Shown: positions 8,822 through 19,439 of the stretch, piece after piece
Layout of the letters: each line of letters starts with the position of its first letter
Position numbering within the stretch: the first letter of the stretch is position 1
Assembly: GCA_027596945.1 (NCBI GenBank)
Contig: JADGJH010000175.1
Coordinates: forward strand, 1-24,148
Source of the DNA: Physocladia obscura
Lineage: Eukaryota; Chytridiomycota; Chytridiomycetes; Chytridiales; Chytriomycetaceae
Direction of reading: 5' to 3'
DNA: 24,148 bases
Made by a program: the position numbers and the translations under genes
The notes under the pieces: model-generated
What the model was told of the DNA's origin: nothing
Database searches by the model: none
Seen by the model: the letters and a program-made list of their open reading frames with translations, nothing else

Positions 8822-11800
8822 AGCGATGCTGCAAACACAATGTCTCTCCGAATTGACTCTGCAGCCTCTTCCATTTTGCGATGTAAATTCGAATCGCCAA
8901 TAATTCTTGCCGCGCCACGAACTTCTCTGCAAGTTTCATCCAAGCGGACAATACATCGCACAATCGATCCTGATCAATTCAAATTAGTTTGGAAAAAAAA
9001 AAAAGAAAAAAAAAACAGCACAACCTTCCAAAACATCTGTCAGATCTGTAATTTCCTTGAAACTCATACCCCTTGCCCATTCATAAACAACTTCAACAAG
9101 ACCAAACTTCAAACCTGACAGAGCGTCGTCTGCTCCTCCCACATCCAATCCACACAATTTCTGAACACCATGCACTTTCAAAGCAATATTTTTTATCTCC
9201 TCTATTCCACGTTCAAGGCGAGCTGTTAGAACGGGCTCGTTTTGACTTTTTTCTTGGAACACAAAGCAGGATAGCAGAGCAACAATTTCTGCAGGCTCAT
9301 AATCCGCAAGAAAATTTTCAAGAATGAGTTCTGTCAGAATTAATTCATCCGCTGTATTTATCTGTGTAAAGGATTAGTAACAAAAGAAAGAAAGAACAAT
9401 AAAATTTACATTTTAAAATTTACCTCACAAGCAACGCGGCCCTTTATCTTAACAGTCGAGTTTTCATCAACAAAACTGAGAAGCTTTAAAACTTCAACTC
9501 GTTGATGATAATCTGGCAACAGTTCCAGATTTTGATCGGAAATATTGTGGGCAAGTTCAGCCAATTGAACCTCCAATTGTCGTTCATTATGAATCATACC
9601 ATACTGCGCAATATATTTAGCAATGAAATGAAAATAGTATGTGATACACTCACATGCTCCACCAGGTCAGGGCACTTTGAGCATTGGAAACCAGATAATT
9701 TTGCCAAAAGAGAATTTTTCTCGTTCTCTTTTTCTTGAAATTCCATTTCGCGAATTTTTGACCAATCGTTCTCAGGAATTTTTCCTAGGAATATTTGAGA
9801 AAAAAAAATGCGGGAGTATTACTTCGTGATACCTTCTCCAGCAATTTCTTCAGCAATTCGAATTAGCATTTGGCCAACTCGGGTGGTTTCTGAAGCAAAC
9901 CGGTTTTCAAGAATTGCATCTTGATCCATCTGTTTTATCTATGTGAAACGAGAAATAGATTGAATGCAGCCAAAAACCTTCAAGACGTGCTTCGTAATTA
10001 TTGACATATCTGAGTAAGGAATGGCAATAACTTCAAAAGATTGTCGTGACTGCGCGGGAATATTGACTTTGGTGACCGGCATTGGCGATAAATCTAAAAA
10101 AATTAACGTAAAAACAAAACAAAACAAAATTAGTAATATTATACCAACGGCACCATACGCTGCTCCATTATCTCCGATTTTTTCAACGACAGCAAGGACA
10201 ATAAACGCGCGTCCATCAATTGTTGCCTCTCGCCTCAAACTTTCATTGCTCGTTCCAGCAGCAGGAACAGCTCCGGCTTTCAATATTACACCGATTGCGT
10301 TTCTGAAAAAACCACTATTTACGATAATTACACGGCCTGGTGACGCCGCCTTTGTTCCTACAGGAGTTCTCAGTAATTTTTCGCGTAATTGATGGCCCAA
10401 AAGAACAATTTTGGACGACAAATCGTAAAATTGACTAATGTCAGTAGCACAAATCGAACAAGTCAATTTGGCGAGATTTGACAGAGCTTTCGCGCTCTAA
10501 ATCACGAGTAAGTTAAAAAAACAGATGGATATAAACATTTTTCAAAATTTACCTCATCATACATATTCTGTTGGTCTGGAAGTAATTTTTGGGAAGTGTT
10601 TTCTGAAAAACTTCGCTTAATCATTTCTTCGACTTTCAGTGCTTCAACTCGCAGCAGGTTCAATATCATAGTGTATGTGAGACGAAATTGACTTTCAAGT
10701 TTCGTCGGAGATCCCAAAATCATCTGATTTAACATCGTTGGCTGTTTTTTTGGTATTATTGCTTGTTAATTTTATGTAAACCATAACAAAACTATCAAAT
10801 TCTTACCTCCGGTACATCATCGCTACATGCGAGAATTACGACACCAGTATCATCAAGACCACGTCTCCCAGCACGTCCAGACATTTGAGTGTATTCGCCT
10901 TTTTATTTTATTTTTTGTTGTAAGAAAATGTCGGAATTCAATTTTAAAAAACAAAAACCTGGTAACAGTTCTCGAAAATTGCGTCCATCGTGTTTTCTCG
11001 TCGAAGAAAATACAACTGCGCGTGCAGGGGCATTGACTCCCATCGCAAAAGTTTCCGTAGCAAATAACACTTTGACAAGTCCACGTGTGAACAATATCTC
11101 GACCATTTCTTTAATGATCGGAAGTAAACCTCCATGATGCACCGCAATTCCACGTGCTAAGAGTTCGCGAGTGCGAAGAACTTGAGGAAGTTGACGATCG
11201 GTTCCTATTTGAATCATAGTTCAAGCGCGTAGTTTAAATTTCAGCATGGTACCTTTCAATCTTGCCAGACTTCGTTCAATAAACACATGAATTTCGCTTT
11301 TTTCGCTAGATCCTGTTGTCAAATCCAAATTCACAAGTGCGTTTGCATATTCCTCGCACTTTCGCTTCGAAAAGCTAAACACAATCACCGGCAAAAGTCC
11401 GCGTTTCTTAAGCAACGAAATAATGCTTCCATACATATTTCGATCCTGTTTATAAATGTAATCAATTTCAAACGTAATAAAATGAAAACTTATGTCTGTA
11501 TTTACCGCCATATCTCGCGAAAAAGAATTTCCCCCACCGCTTCCACCACCACCTCTATTGCTTCCACTCGTACTACCGCCACGACTTCCCCGTGTTGCAC
11601 CACCACGTCCACGTCCACCATCTCCACGACCAGTTGGTCGTAAATCAGCTTTGCTTGCATCCCGCTTAGAGCTTGGCAGATTATCATGTGCAGCTTTCCA
11701 TCTTTATTAAAACAAAGAGAAAAAAATTTTTTTAATCATAAAAGATTATAAAAGGTCAAAAAAAGCAAAGATGTATACCCAGCACTTAAAAATTTTTTTT

Positions 11801-14077
11801 CAGCTCCGACAATTTTAAATAAGTCCTTTTCGACATACAAGAAATGCTCCAAAGGAATTGGGCGTTTAAGAGTCGAAATGACATAAATATCACGTTTTTT
11901 TGTCCGCCTGTTGTCAGTAAAACGAGTCATCAAACCATTCATAATTAATTTCAAAACGACTTACCCAACCCAATCTGCAAACTCTTTCGTGTTTGGGACA
12001 GTTGCAGACAACAAAATGAGTGTTACATGAGCAGGAAGCATGATAATAACTTCTTCCCAAACAACTCCACGCTTAAAACACGAAATTATTTTTAAAAAAC
12101 AAAACAAATAAGTATATAAGATGAATATGAACATAAAAACACATACTTCAGCGTCATTCACATAATGTACTTCATCGAAAATTACAAACTCAACATCCCG
12201 AATCAAATCAGCCCCGCGATAGAGCATACTTCTTAAAATTTCAGTTGTCATAATCAGACATGAAGCTTCTGGCTTGATTTGCACATCACCAGTCAGGATT
12301 CCTACATCTTCAAATCGATCCTTGAAGTCTCGAAATTTTTGGTTTGAAAGAGCCTTAATTGGTGAAGTATATATAGTTCTAGTTGTTTTTAAATTCGTTG
12401 AAAGTGGGCTTTAGAAAAAAAAATTAAAAAATTAAAAAATTACCGAGTCATGTGCTTTTGAGCTAATGCGATAGCATATTCTGCAACGACTGTTTTCCCT
12501 GCAGATGTATGTGCAGCAACAAACACCGATTCGCCATTCTCCAGATGATAAACGGCCCTCTTTTGAAATAAATCGAGTTCAAAGGGAAACTGCAAGAGGA
12601 AACAAAAAGTCAGTGAAATGGAGACAAATTACTGTTAATCCTACTTTGTACGCAAGTTCGGGCACTTTCTCGTAGAAATCTGGAAATGGCTGATTCACGT
12701 CAACAACATAAGCCCACTCTTTATGTTGCTCTTTTTTCGTGGTCACTCTTGTATTTTTTACCGAGATTTTTGGTTCGGTTGGAATAATAGATTCGATTTC
12801 GTCTGTTAATGTTCCTCCTCCAGAAATATTTTCATTTTCCTTGTTGCTATTTATTTGCTTTGGAGGTTGGGCAATGCTTTTCGAAGAATCGACAAGTGGC
12901 TCAGGATCAAAAAGACCAAACTCGTCACCACTGATACCCGCGGACATGATATCCTTGATATTGATTGATACTTCTTGTGGATATGCGGAAACTTGTGTCT
13001 CAGCATACGAAAACACGAGACCTCTTTCAAATCCAGGAGGGACAGTTTTTAATAACCCGTCTGTTCAAATATTTGGGAGTAAAATATTTAATTTAAAAAT
13101 TAATATTCAAAAAAAAACACATGAAACTCACCATCAAGATTAAGAAGATCCTCCAAATCGATCTCTTCGTCAGATTTTTCGTTTCCAGTTTTCAAAATAA
13201 TGTTTTCAAGCCCACCTGTGATAACATAGAAAATTGAGTATGCTCGAAGATTTCGCCACAAATTGAATGAGTTCACCAGGAGCAAATGGAATATTCGAAG
13301 AAGTTCCCCGGACAAAGTTACGATGAGATGCCGGTTCCCGAAGAAAGGAAGTAGAATTTGTTGCATTTGAATCAGCATTTTCGAAAAGCGACTAACGATC
13401 GAAAATATTTAATAAAGGCGGAGGTAGGAGCACGAAATAGCAGGAGGCACACCTCCTTAATGGACGCAAAATCGAGATCAAGCGAGGAGAGATTTCTGGC
13501 AATTTTTAAGCCCGAGCGAGGCTTTGACAGCTTAAATCGAAGTAGATTTTGCAAGTCAGGTTCGCGAGGAATCAAGCTTTTGAACAGAAAAGTCGATTTT
13601 AGAGAATGCTTTCATAGACCGAATAGGACGAGTATGCGTACATTTGAGCCCTCACAAGAGAATCTTGATCAAAAGCGCCGCGAGGCTTAAGATGTGAATT
13701 TTCGAGTATAGCACGATGATCTTCAAACTCTGAAGCCCCAAGACCTAGAGGGAGCTGATATTTTGGAATTGTTTTGTTTGTTTCGATTTTGGACTTTTAG
13801 GCATTTGGAAAAGTAACTTGCCGTAGATGTAGGAGAAAAAACATGATCGTCCGAAATGGTCAAATCAAAGTCAGCCGAGAGACCGTGCTGGCGAATGCTA
13901 AATGGGACTGCTCGCATTTTCGATAAATAAGTTTTGTAAAGAAAATGCGAAAAAGAGTTCAGCATATCACAAACTACTCTGTCTCTGGCTGTTTGCATCG
14001 GCAGAATTTGTGTCGTGGCTATGATCGTGATCGAGGGCTGCGATGGCATTAAGAATGCTATCAACGTTGGCAGTCAT
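8812..14077 (-). CDS. SKI2: SKI2 DExH-box RNA helicase of the SKI complex
   Basis: Twenty-three exons on the minus strand, from ATG 14077 to TGA 8812-8814, close to 1322 aa (yeast Ski2 is about 1290). With Ski3 and Ski8 this helicase feeds cytoplasmic mRNA to the exosome for 3'-5' decay. Visible: the N-terminal [13 protein letters not shown] motif; helicase motif I AHTSAGKT (379-386); [10 protein letters not shown]; motif II DEVH (470-473); SAT (501-503); an Arg/Gly-rich insert (about 582-615); the second RecA domain; motif [12 protein letters not shown] (774-783); and a C-terminal DSHCT domain ending [12 protein letters not shown], which marks Ski2/Mtr4 helicases. The PFAPGG motif and RGG linker favour Ski2 over Mtr4. 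Exon borders (high to low): 14077-13978, 13910-13822, 13754-13656, 13608-13453, 13391-13277, 13215-13132, 13060-12645, 12589-12444, 12378-12147, 12071-11965, 11907-11779, 11701-11506, 11445-11253, 11204-10959, 10898-10807, 10741-10553, 10496-10145, 10093-9978, 9938-9833, 9784-9654, 9603-9424, 9361-9025, 8969-8812. Exon 4's acceptor is the least certain. Confidence 0.95.
13755..13821 (-). other. GC-AG intron 2 of SKI2
   Basis: The donor reads ACG|GCAAGT and the acceptor TATCAG|CTC. Splicing here keeps phase 0 on both sides. The nearest GT donor (4 bases further in) would place exon 3 in a frame that stops at once. GCAAGT is the usual form of the rare GC donor class. Confidence 0.7.
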
Positions 14078-14104
14078 GATTTTTAGAATTTTTGAAAGAG
14101 GAAA
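14078..14104. promoter_or_regulatory. 27-bp bidirectional spacer between SKI2 and the CTI6-like gene
   Basis: Only 27 bp of AT-rich sequence separate the divergent start codons at 14077 (minus) and 14105 (plus). The transcripts of both genes must therefore start inside the other gene's 5' region, or the plus-strand gene starts later (an in-frame-independent ATG lies at 14142). No TATA box or named site is evident. Shared control of the two genes is an inference from spacing. Confidence 0.5.
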
Positions 14105-16948
14105 ATGCTGAAGACCGCCGACACCAACAGTCACAGCTGTGATGAAGACGGCACCGGCCGAGCTGACGAGAGTAATGATGGAACAAGCGGAGGCGAAGCG
14201 GAAGCGCAAGCGGATGGTAAGTTTGTGCTGCTGTTGAGCTGTACTGTTTGTTGTTGGAGTGTTGGAGTTTGGAGTGACTGTTTTTGTTACTGTGGTTGAT
14301 GAGCATGTGTGAGTGTTTGTGCTGCGACTGCGCTTTGCTGCCGTCTGCTACGTTCGTCACAGTAATCTCGGCAGTCTGATTGATGCAATATCCCAAATGG
14401 ATGCGTTTGACACTGTTACATCACCTTACAACAACGCCACATCAATACTCTGCTCACTGAATGGCACTCAGATAATCTGACTTTCTCCTTTTCCTACACA
14501 AACTCAGAAATCGAAGCTCACTCGGCTCCTTCCAACGCAGCTAACAGCGTCGTTGAAATACTTGACAAGCATCAGCGATCAGCACGGGCACGCCGTACAA
14601 ACTATGCAGCCTTCTACGCTCTCGATCCCGATGCTGAACTTGACGTAAATGTCAGCGCCTCGTCTGCTCCCATTGAATCTGCACAGGACTCTACCAAACA
14701 GCAGCGCAACGCCAGCAGATCCAGTGCCACCAGTACTAAAAACAAAACAAACAACTCAGCCCCCAACAACAACAACAATAGCAACCCAACAGTTTCCGGC
14801 ACAATCATAGCCAACAACTACAACTACAGCTCGAGCAAAGGTTCCTCTTCTAGAGCAAAACAATCACCAGCTACAAAAGACAGAGATCGAAAGGATCGCG
14901 CTTCATCAGACGACCTTGCTCAATCCACCTCTGTTAACTCGCAGACCTCAGATGCTGATAATTCCGTCACCGGTAATGACGACGGCTCTATCACTCGCTG
15001 CGTCTGTCTTTTGTCACAAGGTACAATCGCTCCCCTATTCGCTCCATTCAGCGTTTTATGATTCATAACAACCATTGATCATAAATTCTGTTAGCAGGTG
15101 ATGATGATTCTTTTGACGGTGTTTGGGTTCAGTGCGAAGAATGTCTGGTTTGGCAGCATTGTGACTGTGTTGGCTTGTCCAGCAGAAAATTGCCAAAAAA
15201 TTATTTCTGCGAGCTTTGCCGTCCGATTGATCATCCTTACTTCAAACTGTATGTGTTCCGGATTTTACTCTTCCGTGCTTTATTATCGCTTATTTTTTTT
15301 TCTGTTTTTTATCGTTCCCCAGTCTGACAAAGCAGAAGTCTACAAGTTCGTCAAAATCACTTGCGTCAAAAAAAAGAAACACAATGAATAGCCTTGATTC
15401 GGCAAATCTATTTGAGTATCCTGAATTTAACATTGCCAATGGGCCCTCTGTACAACAAAAAGACCAGTTTTCACTGTTGGATTCAGTTTCAGAGAAAGCG
15501 TCAAGCAAATTTGCTAAAAATGGTGCAAATTCATCTGTTCGCAAACGTGGTCGAGGTTTGTTCGTATTTAAGTCAATTTCATTTAATCTTTACTATGAAA
15601 AGATGTTGATGCTTTGGATATAACCCCGGACCGTCTGAGTGAAAAGAGAACCAAAAATGACGGGGACGTGCGACAAATTGAAGCAAAAGCTGCGCCACCA
15701 AAAAGTGTTATCGGAAACAGTAAGACAACAAAAGGAAAAAAACCACCTTTCGCAAACAATAACGTTTCAGCGATTGATGCTGCCCGAAATTCGCAGCAGT
15801 CATGGAATAGCACAAGCACTGAATCACTATCAAGCTACACGGCAATTAATGATGTGGAATGGGATTCTACTTCAATTGACGCTGAGAGACTTCCAAATAG
15901 TGAATTTCCGCAAGATATAATTGGTGATACTGGTAATCATCTGGAACATACAAGATCAACTACAAACAATAAAGCTACTACTGCTAACAGCCATAGTCTC
16001 AACTCTACATTGAAAAGCAGTGGCGGTAATAGTCGGTCCTTATATCCTCCGTCGTTATCTCAAGCAAATGGTAGTTCCATGCCTAAATCACATGGTCCTA
16101 GCAACACAGAAAATCGCCACCACCATCAGCATCATCATCACCAGTCATATTTAGCATCAACAACATCAACAGGAAGTGGTGCAAATGGAAAGCCAAGACA
16201 CTTACTGCATCATCGAACTTCACTCTCGGATATCAAAAAACGTGTGGCCCAGCTTGCAACATATGTGCGAACATTCGAACATGAAATTCTCATTAGCCGC
16301 CCTGTTTCTATAACAAAAGACAGCACAAAGACGCTTTTACCGCAATGTGTCTGTGCCAATCGGAATACTATTATTACGAAGAAATCTGTGAAAGGTCTTT
16401 TCAACAGCAACGATAACAGCAGCAGTAGCAGCAGCAGCAGAAGCAGCAGCAGCACGAGCAGTAGTAGTAAAAAAATTGACTTCACCAATGAAAATGGCGA
16501 AATTACTGAAGGTAGTAGACATGAATTGGAACCTTCAGATTATAACACGACTGTTGCAATTTCTTCTAATGTTGATACCGCCGTTGCTTATATTGCCCAG
16601 TCAGCACCACCATTAATAGCAGCACCAATTCTTACACCTCCACTTTCAACTGCATCACCGTCACCTATATTCGGATCACTGGCACGGCTCTCATCGGCCG
16701 ATAGTGGAGGTGTTCTTCGGGATACTCAATCAACATCGTCAGTTGAATTAAACTCACAAATTGCATGCCTTGAAATTTGCAGTATTTGTGAAGGACAAAT
16801 AAGTAATAATTTTAATGGCAGCAATTTAGGGGAAAAAGCTAAAGCTGATGATGGTGGGTTGGTTGAGGACAAGATCAATTCAGCGGCAGTATTGAAACGA
16901 TTAATGTGGCGGTTGGATGAGTTTGGAAAAACTTTTGGATCTTGTTGA
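14105..16948 (+). CDS. CTI6: CTI6-like PHD-finger chromatin protein
   Basis: The model has exons 14105-14216, 14472-15020, 15098-15248, 15323-15555 and 15603-16948, giving 796 aa. A complete C4HC3 PHD finger uses C214, C216, C233, C236, H241, C244, C258 and C261, with the VQCEECLVWQH core and the YFCELCRP end typical of Cti6/Set3-type fingers that read methylated H3K4. A helix with SLSDIKKRVAQL and the final RLMWRLDEFGKTFG resemble conserved C-terminal helices of fungal Cti6, a subunit of the Rpd3L histone deacetylase complex. Between them lie His-, Ser- and Asn-rich tracts, including a Ser run from an AGC/AGT repeat at about 16417-16470. The N-terminal exon is uncertain: the first predicted intron is 255 bp, unlike the 47-77 bp of the other introns of this gene. 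The CTI6 name rests on recalled motif resemblance, not alignment. Confidence 0.7.
16417..16470 (+). repeat. AGC/AGT trinucleotide repeat coding for poly-serine
   Basis: A run of AGC, AGT and a few AGA/ACG triplets encodes an almost pure Ser tract in the CTI6-like protein. The mixture of interrupting triplets suggests an old, imperfect microsatellite. It stays in frame. Confidence 0.85.
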
Positions 16949-17090
16949 TTCAATATTTTAGTAATAAAAAAAAAGTTTTTTTACTATACTTCAATATTAT
17001 TAAACAAAAAAAGAAATCATTCTAATAATAAAAAGTGTATTAAATCTCAACAGCTATTAATTCATTTTTCCCTTAGATGTTAATAAAAAA
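16949..17090. other. Convergent 3' spacer
   Basis: This 142-bp AT-rich spacer lies between the stop codons of the CTI6-like gene (+) and the HAD gene (-). AATAAA at 16963-16968 lies 15 bp past the plus-strand stop and is a candidate poly(A) signal for it. Confidence 0.5.
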
Positions 17091-17874
17091 TCAGCCCCTA
17101 CTAAGTTTCTTCCATTCTTCCTTTTCAATCCATTGACATATTTGACCAAAATCAGACCACAAAACAAGATTTTCAGTGATACCTTCACGGCGGCAATATG
17201 TTGCAAGATCCTTGCCATCTTTTGCAAAGACAACATCTGCGTCCCGAGCAGCGCTCAAATCGGAGACGCCATCACCGATAAATAAAATAAGAGGCCTTGT
17301 TTGTTCCGTCAAGCCCTGTTGTATAAACAGTTGCTTAAGACGACGGATAGGAGCACCCTTGTCATGGCCAAACGGGCTGTCGTCAACATAAATAAGACGC
17401 CACGAACCGTCATTCGAGATTTCACAACAGTTTGCAAAAATTTCAATCCCGGAAAAGTCGCGCAGATACAGCTTCACGATAGGGTCGAGGCCCGCAGACA
17501 CGACCTTCAGTGGTAGAACGCCTAGCGAGTCAAGTAGTGCGTGAAAGCGGGGGAAATGCGGATCCAATGTAATCTTGGATATTTGCGAACATTAGGTCAA
17601 GTCGGAAATACTGGGGAAGGATGAGGCAAGAAACAAAAGATACGAAATAAAGTACGTTATTGGCGTGGCACACGGTAATCGCGTCATCAAAAGCCGGAAA
17701 ACGCACAGCCGCCCACATTGCATTGTTTCCCTCGCGGTAGGTTATTGTTCCGTCGAGAATGGCAGCATCGAGCCGCATGCGCTCGACCTTGCCCATTGCC
17801 GAATCGATAATCACATTCCCTGTATCTACTGTGGTGATGGTGCCGTCAAAGTCAGAAAAGACAACAAAACTCAT
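17091..17874 (-). CDS. HAD-superfamily phosphatase, MtnX/YNL010W-like
   Basis: Two exons, 17874-17656 and 17573-17091, joined in phase 0 across an 82-bp GTACTT...CAAG intron, give 233 aa, close to the roughly 240 aa of the yeast YNL010W family. HAD motif I is FSDFDGTIT with nucleophile D8 and general acid D10; motif II serine is in VVSAGLDP (S99); motif III lysine is K145 in HDKGAP; motif IV is GDGVSD (173-178). This predicts a Mg2+-dependent phosphomonoesterase. Relatives act on phosphoserine-like or diketo-methylthio-phosphopentane substrates, but the substrate here cannot be read. The start is the ATG directly before the motif I strand. A nearer CCCCAG acceptor would read into an early stop, so the further AG is preferred. 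The gene is divergent with the SDR-like gene, 35 bp away. Confidence 0.88.
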
Positions 17875-17909
17875 TTCAAGCACAATTATTTTTGTTTCGT
17901 GTAACTTGG
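17875..17909. promoter_or_regulatory. 35-bp bidirectional spacer between HAD and SDR-like genes
   Basis: Start codons at 17874 (minus) and 17910 (plus) are separated by 35 bp of T-rich sequence. If the SDR-like protein starts at its next in-frame ATG (17922) the spacer is still only 47 bp. Core promoters for both genes must overlap coding DNA. No named element is visible. Confidence 0.5.
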
Positions 17910-19286
17910 ATGTCTCTCAACATGAAAGGAATCGGAATGGGCTGGCTGTTTCGCGGCGGCACCGAATGGACACCTGCAATGCTGCCCGCTGCGTCACTTG
18001 CCGGCAGGGTTGCTCTTGTTGTTGTTTCGGCGGAGGAGGAAGAAAATGGCGATCGTCCCACTTCCGATACAACCAGCGACTGCCGATCTGTTCCTTTTGT
18101 TTCCAGTGCCGTTGAACTGGGCGCGGTTTCCAGTTTCGCGTCGGTTGGTGTTGTTGGTGTTGGTGGCGCAGCGATTGTCAAGCAGCTTGCAGCGAAGGGT
18201 GCGCGAGTCTTCGTTGTGGTCGATACCCGCTCTAGTTACTCCGAGTATGCCATTAAGACTGCCACCGGTGTCAACTCGCTAGCTGCCGACTTCGATTTTC
18301 ACTACGAACGAGATGCCAAAGTTGATAAAGAGGACGAAAACAATAATCGCACCGAAAATACTGGCAGTGTTGAAATTCTTATGTGGGGAGACATGCGTAA
18401 TCTCGAAAAGGTCGCGGAAGCTTCTGGAATTTTTATAGCTCTAAATTTACCTCTACATATTCTGGTTGTCGCGTTATCAAGTCCAAACGCAAATCCAAGC
18501 ACAAGTCTAAAATCAAGCTCATTGAAAAACTTTGGAGGAGTTGTTGATATTGGAAATGCAGCAGCATCAAAAACCTCACCAATTCCAGTACCATTGACTT
18601 TAACAACAGTAACAGCACCCGTGGCAGTGTCACCAGCAATATCAATGTCAAGAAGCGGAAGTACGAAGCAAGTAACAGCACCAACATCAAAAAAGACGAT
18701 AATGTCTTCTTTGACTCCGCAGAATCTAGATCCGCGATGGGTCGCAATACACTTTGCACCCGTTCTCTTCACAATGCTACTACTCCCTGCAATCAAATCA
18801 TCACAGACTCCTACTAGAGTCGTTTTAGTTGCACCCGCCGCACCATCTGCTTCATCAATCGATTATCGCAATTTCGACACCCCCATCATAATTTCCTCTT
18901 CGAACTCTGCTTCAAATCTAAACCGACGTGCAAATGAGGCCGCTACTGCAACGATCCAGTTTATTCGCTCTCTTCAACTGTTTCTAGATTCAGACCCAAA
19001 AACAGCATCCATTTTTATCAACTACGTGTACTCAGATCCATCGTCAGATCCATCTATCTTAGTCGCAGATACAGACTGTCATCGTGCAGCAATTACCCCT
19101 CTCTATGTGGCCGCTGCTCCAGAAATTGAATCTTTGAATTGCAAGGCAAAGTATTTTATGGCAAACTGCAACATTGTGGAGCCTAATAGTTTCGTAAAGG
19201 ATCCTGAGGCAGCACTTGTAACTTGGCAATGGTCTCAATATATTTTCCGGCATCATTACCAACTTGATTTTGAATTAAATTGTTAG
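17910..19286 (+). CDS. SDR-fold protein lacking catalytic residues
   Basis: A single-exon gene of 458 aa. The start at 17910 is the first ATG; 17922 is an alternative. Short-chain dehydrogenase (retinol dehydrogenase/WWOX-like) architecture is visible: strand RVALVVVS (33-40), then helix GGAAIVKQLAAKGARVFVV (85-103), LNLPLHILVVALSSPN, LLPAIKSS, strand RVVLVAPA, and a C-terminus AITPLYVAAAPEIES then EPNSFVKDPEAALVTWQWS, which is typical of that group. The key features are lost: about 40 residues are inserted in the TGxxxGxG dinucleotide loop, the NNAG motif reads VALS, the catalytic Ser region is Ala/Pro-rich, and YxxxK is absent (NRRANEA at 338-344). A second Ser/Thr-rich insert splits the middle. 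It is probably a non-enzymatic or strongly altered SDR. The long uninterrupted frame argues against a pseudogene. Confidence 0.75.
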   Translation: MSLNMKGIGMGWLFRGGTEWTPAMLPAASLAGRVALVVVSAEEEENGDRPTSDTTSDCRSVPFVSSAVELGAVSSFASVGVVGVGGAAIVKQLAAKGARVFVVVDTRSSYSEYAIKTATGVNSLAADFDFHYERDAKVDKEDENNNRTENTGSVEILMWGDMRNLEKVAEASGIFIALNLPLHILVVALSSPNANPSTSLKSSSLKNFGGVVDIGNAAASKTSPIPVPLTLTTVTAPVAVSPAISMSRSGSTKQVTAPTSKKTIMSSLTPQNLDPRWVAIHFAPVLFTMLLLPAIKSSQTPTRVVLVAPAAPSASSIDYRNFDTPIIISSSNSASNLNRRANEAATATIQFIRSLQLFLDSDPKTASIFINYVYSDPSSDPSILVADTDCHRAAITPLYVAAAPEIESLNCKAKYFMANCNIVEPNSFVKDPEAALVTWQWSQYIFRHHYQLDFELNC

Positions 19287-19439
19287 GTTGCAATTTGAAT
19301 TTGTTGCTCTTTCACTCACAACCTCTTTTTTTTTTTTTTTTCGTGTAACTTCATTTCTCTCCTGAACATATTCATGCAATAAAATTTAAAAAAACTAAAA
19401 ACAACCAGTGTTCCGTTAAGATGCAAAAATAAAAAGTCA
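19287..19439. other. Convergent 3' spacer with poly-T tract
   Basis: The spacer lies between the stops of the SDR-like gene (+) and the large low-complexity gene (-). It holds a run of about 16 T from about 19326 and AATAAA at 19378-19383, a candidate plus-strand poly(A) signal 92 bp after the SDR-like stop. Confidence 0.5.

Noticed and set aside
10021..10392. 123-codon plus-strand open frame
   Set aside because: It lies antisense to SKI2 exons 17 and 18, where conserved Ski2 sequence is read on the minus strand.
17530..17655. Use of the CCCCAG acceptor near 17610 in the HAD gene
   Set aside because: It keeps the first frame and ends in a stop before motif II; the CAAG acceptor at 17574 restores the known family sequence LDPHF.
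17892..17909. Earlier TTG or GTG starts for the SDR-like, HAD and LEKR1-like genes
   Set aside because: Nuclear fungal genes normally start at ATG; clear ATGs follow directly and fit the domain borders.
17910..19286. SDR-like gene as a pseudogene
   Set aside because: The frame is open for 458 codons with a preserved C-terminal family pattern, so loss of catalytic residues is better read as divergence than decay, pending selection tests.
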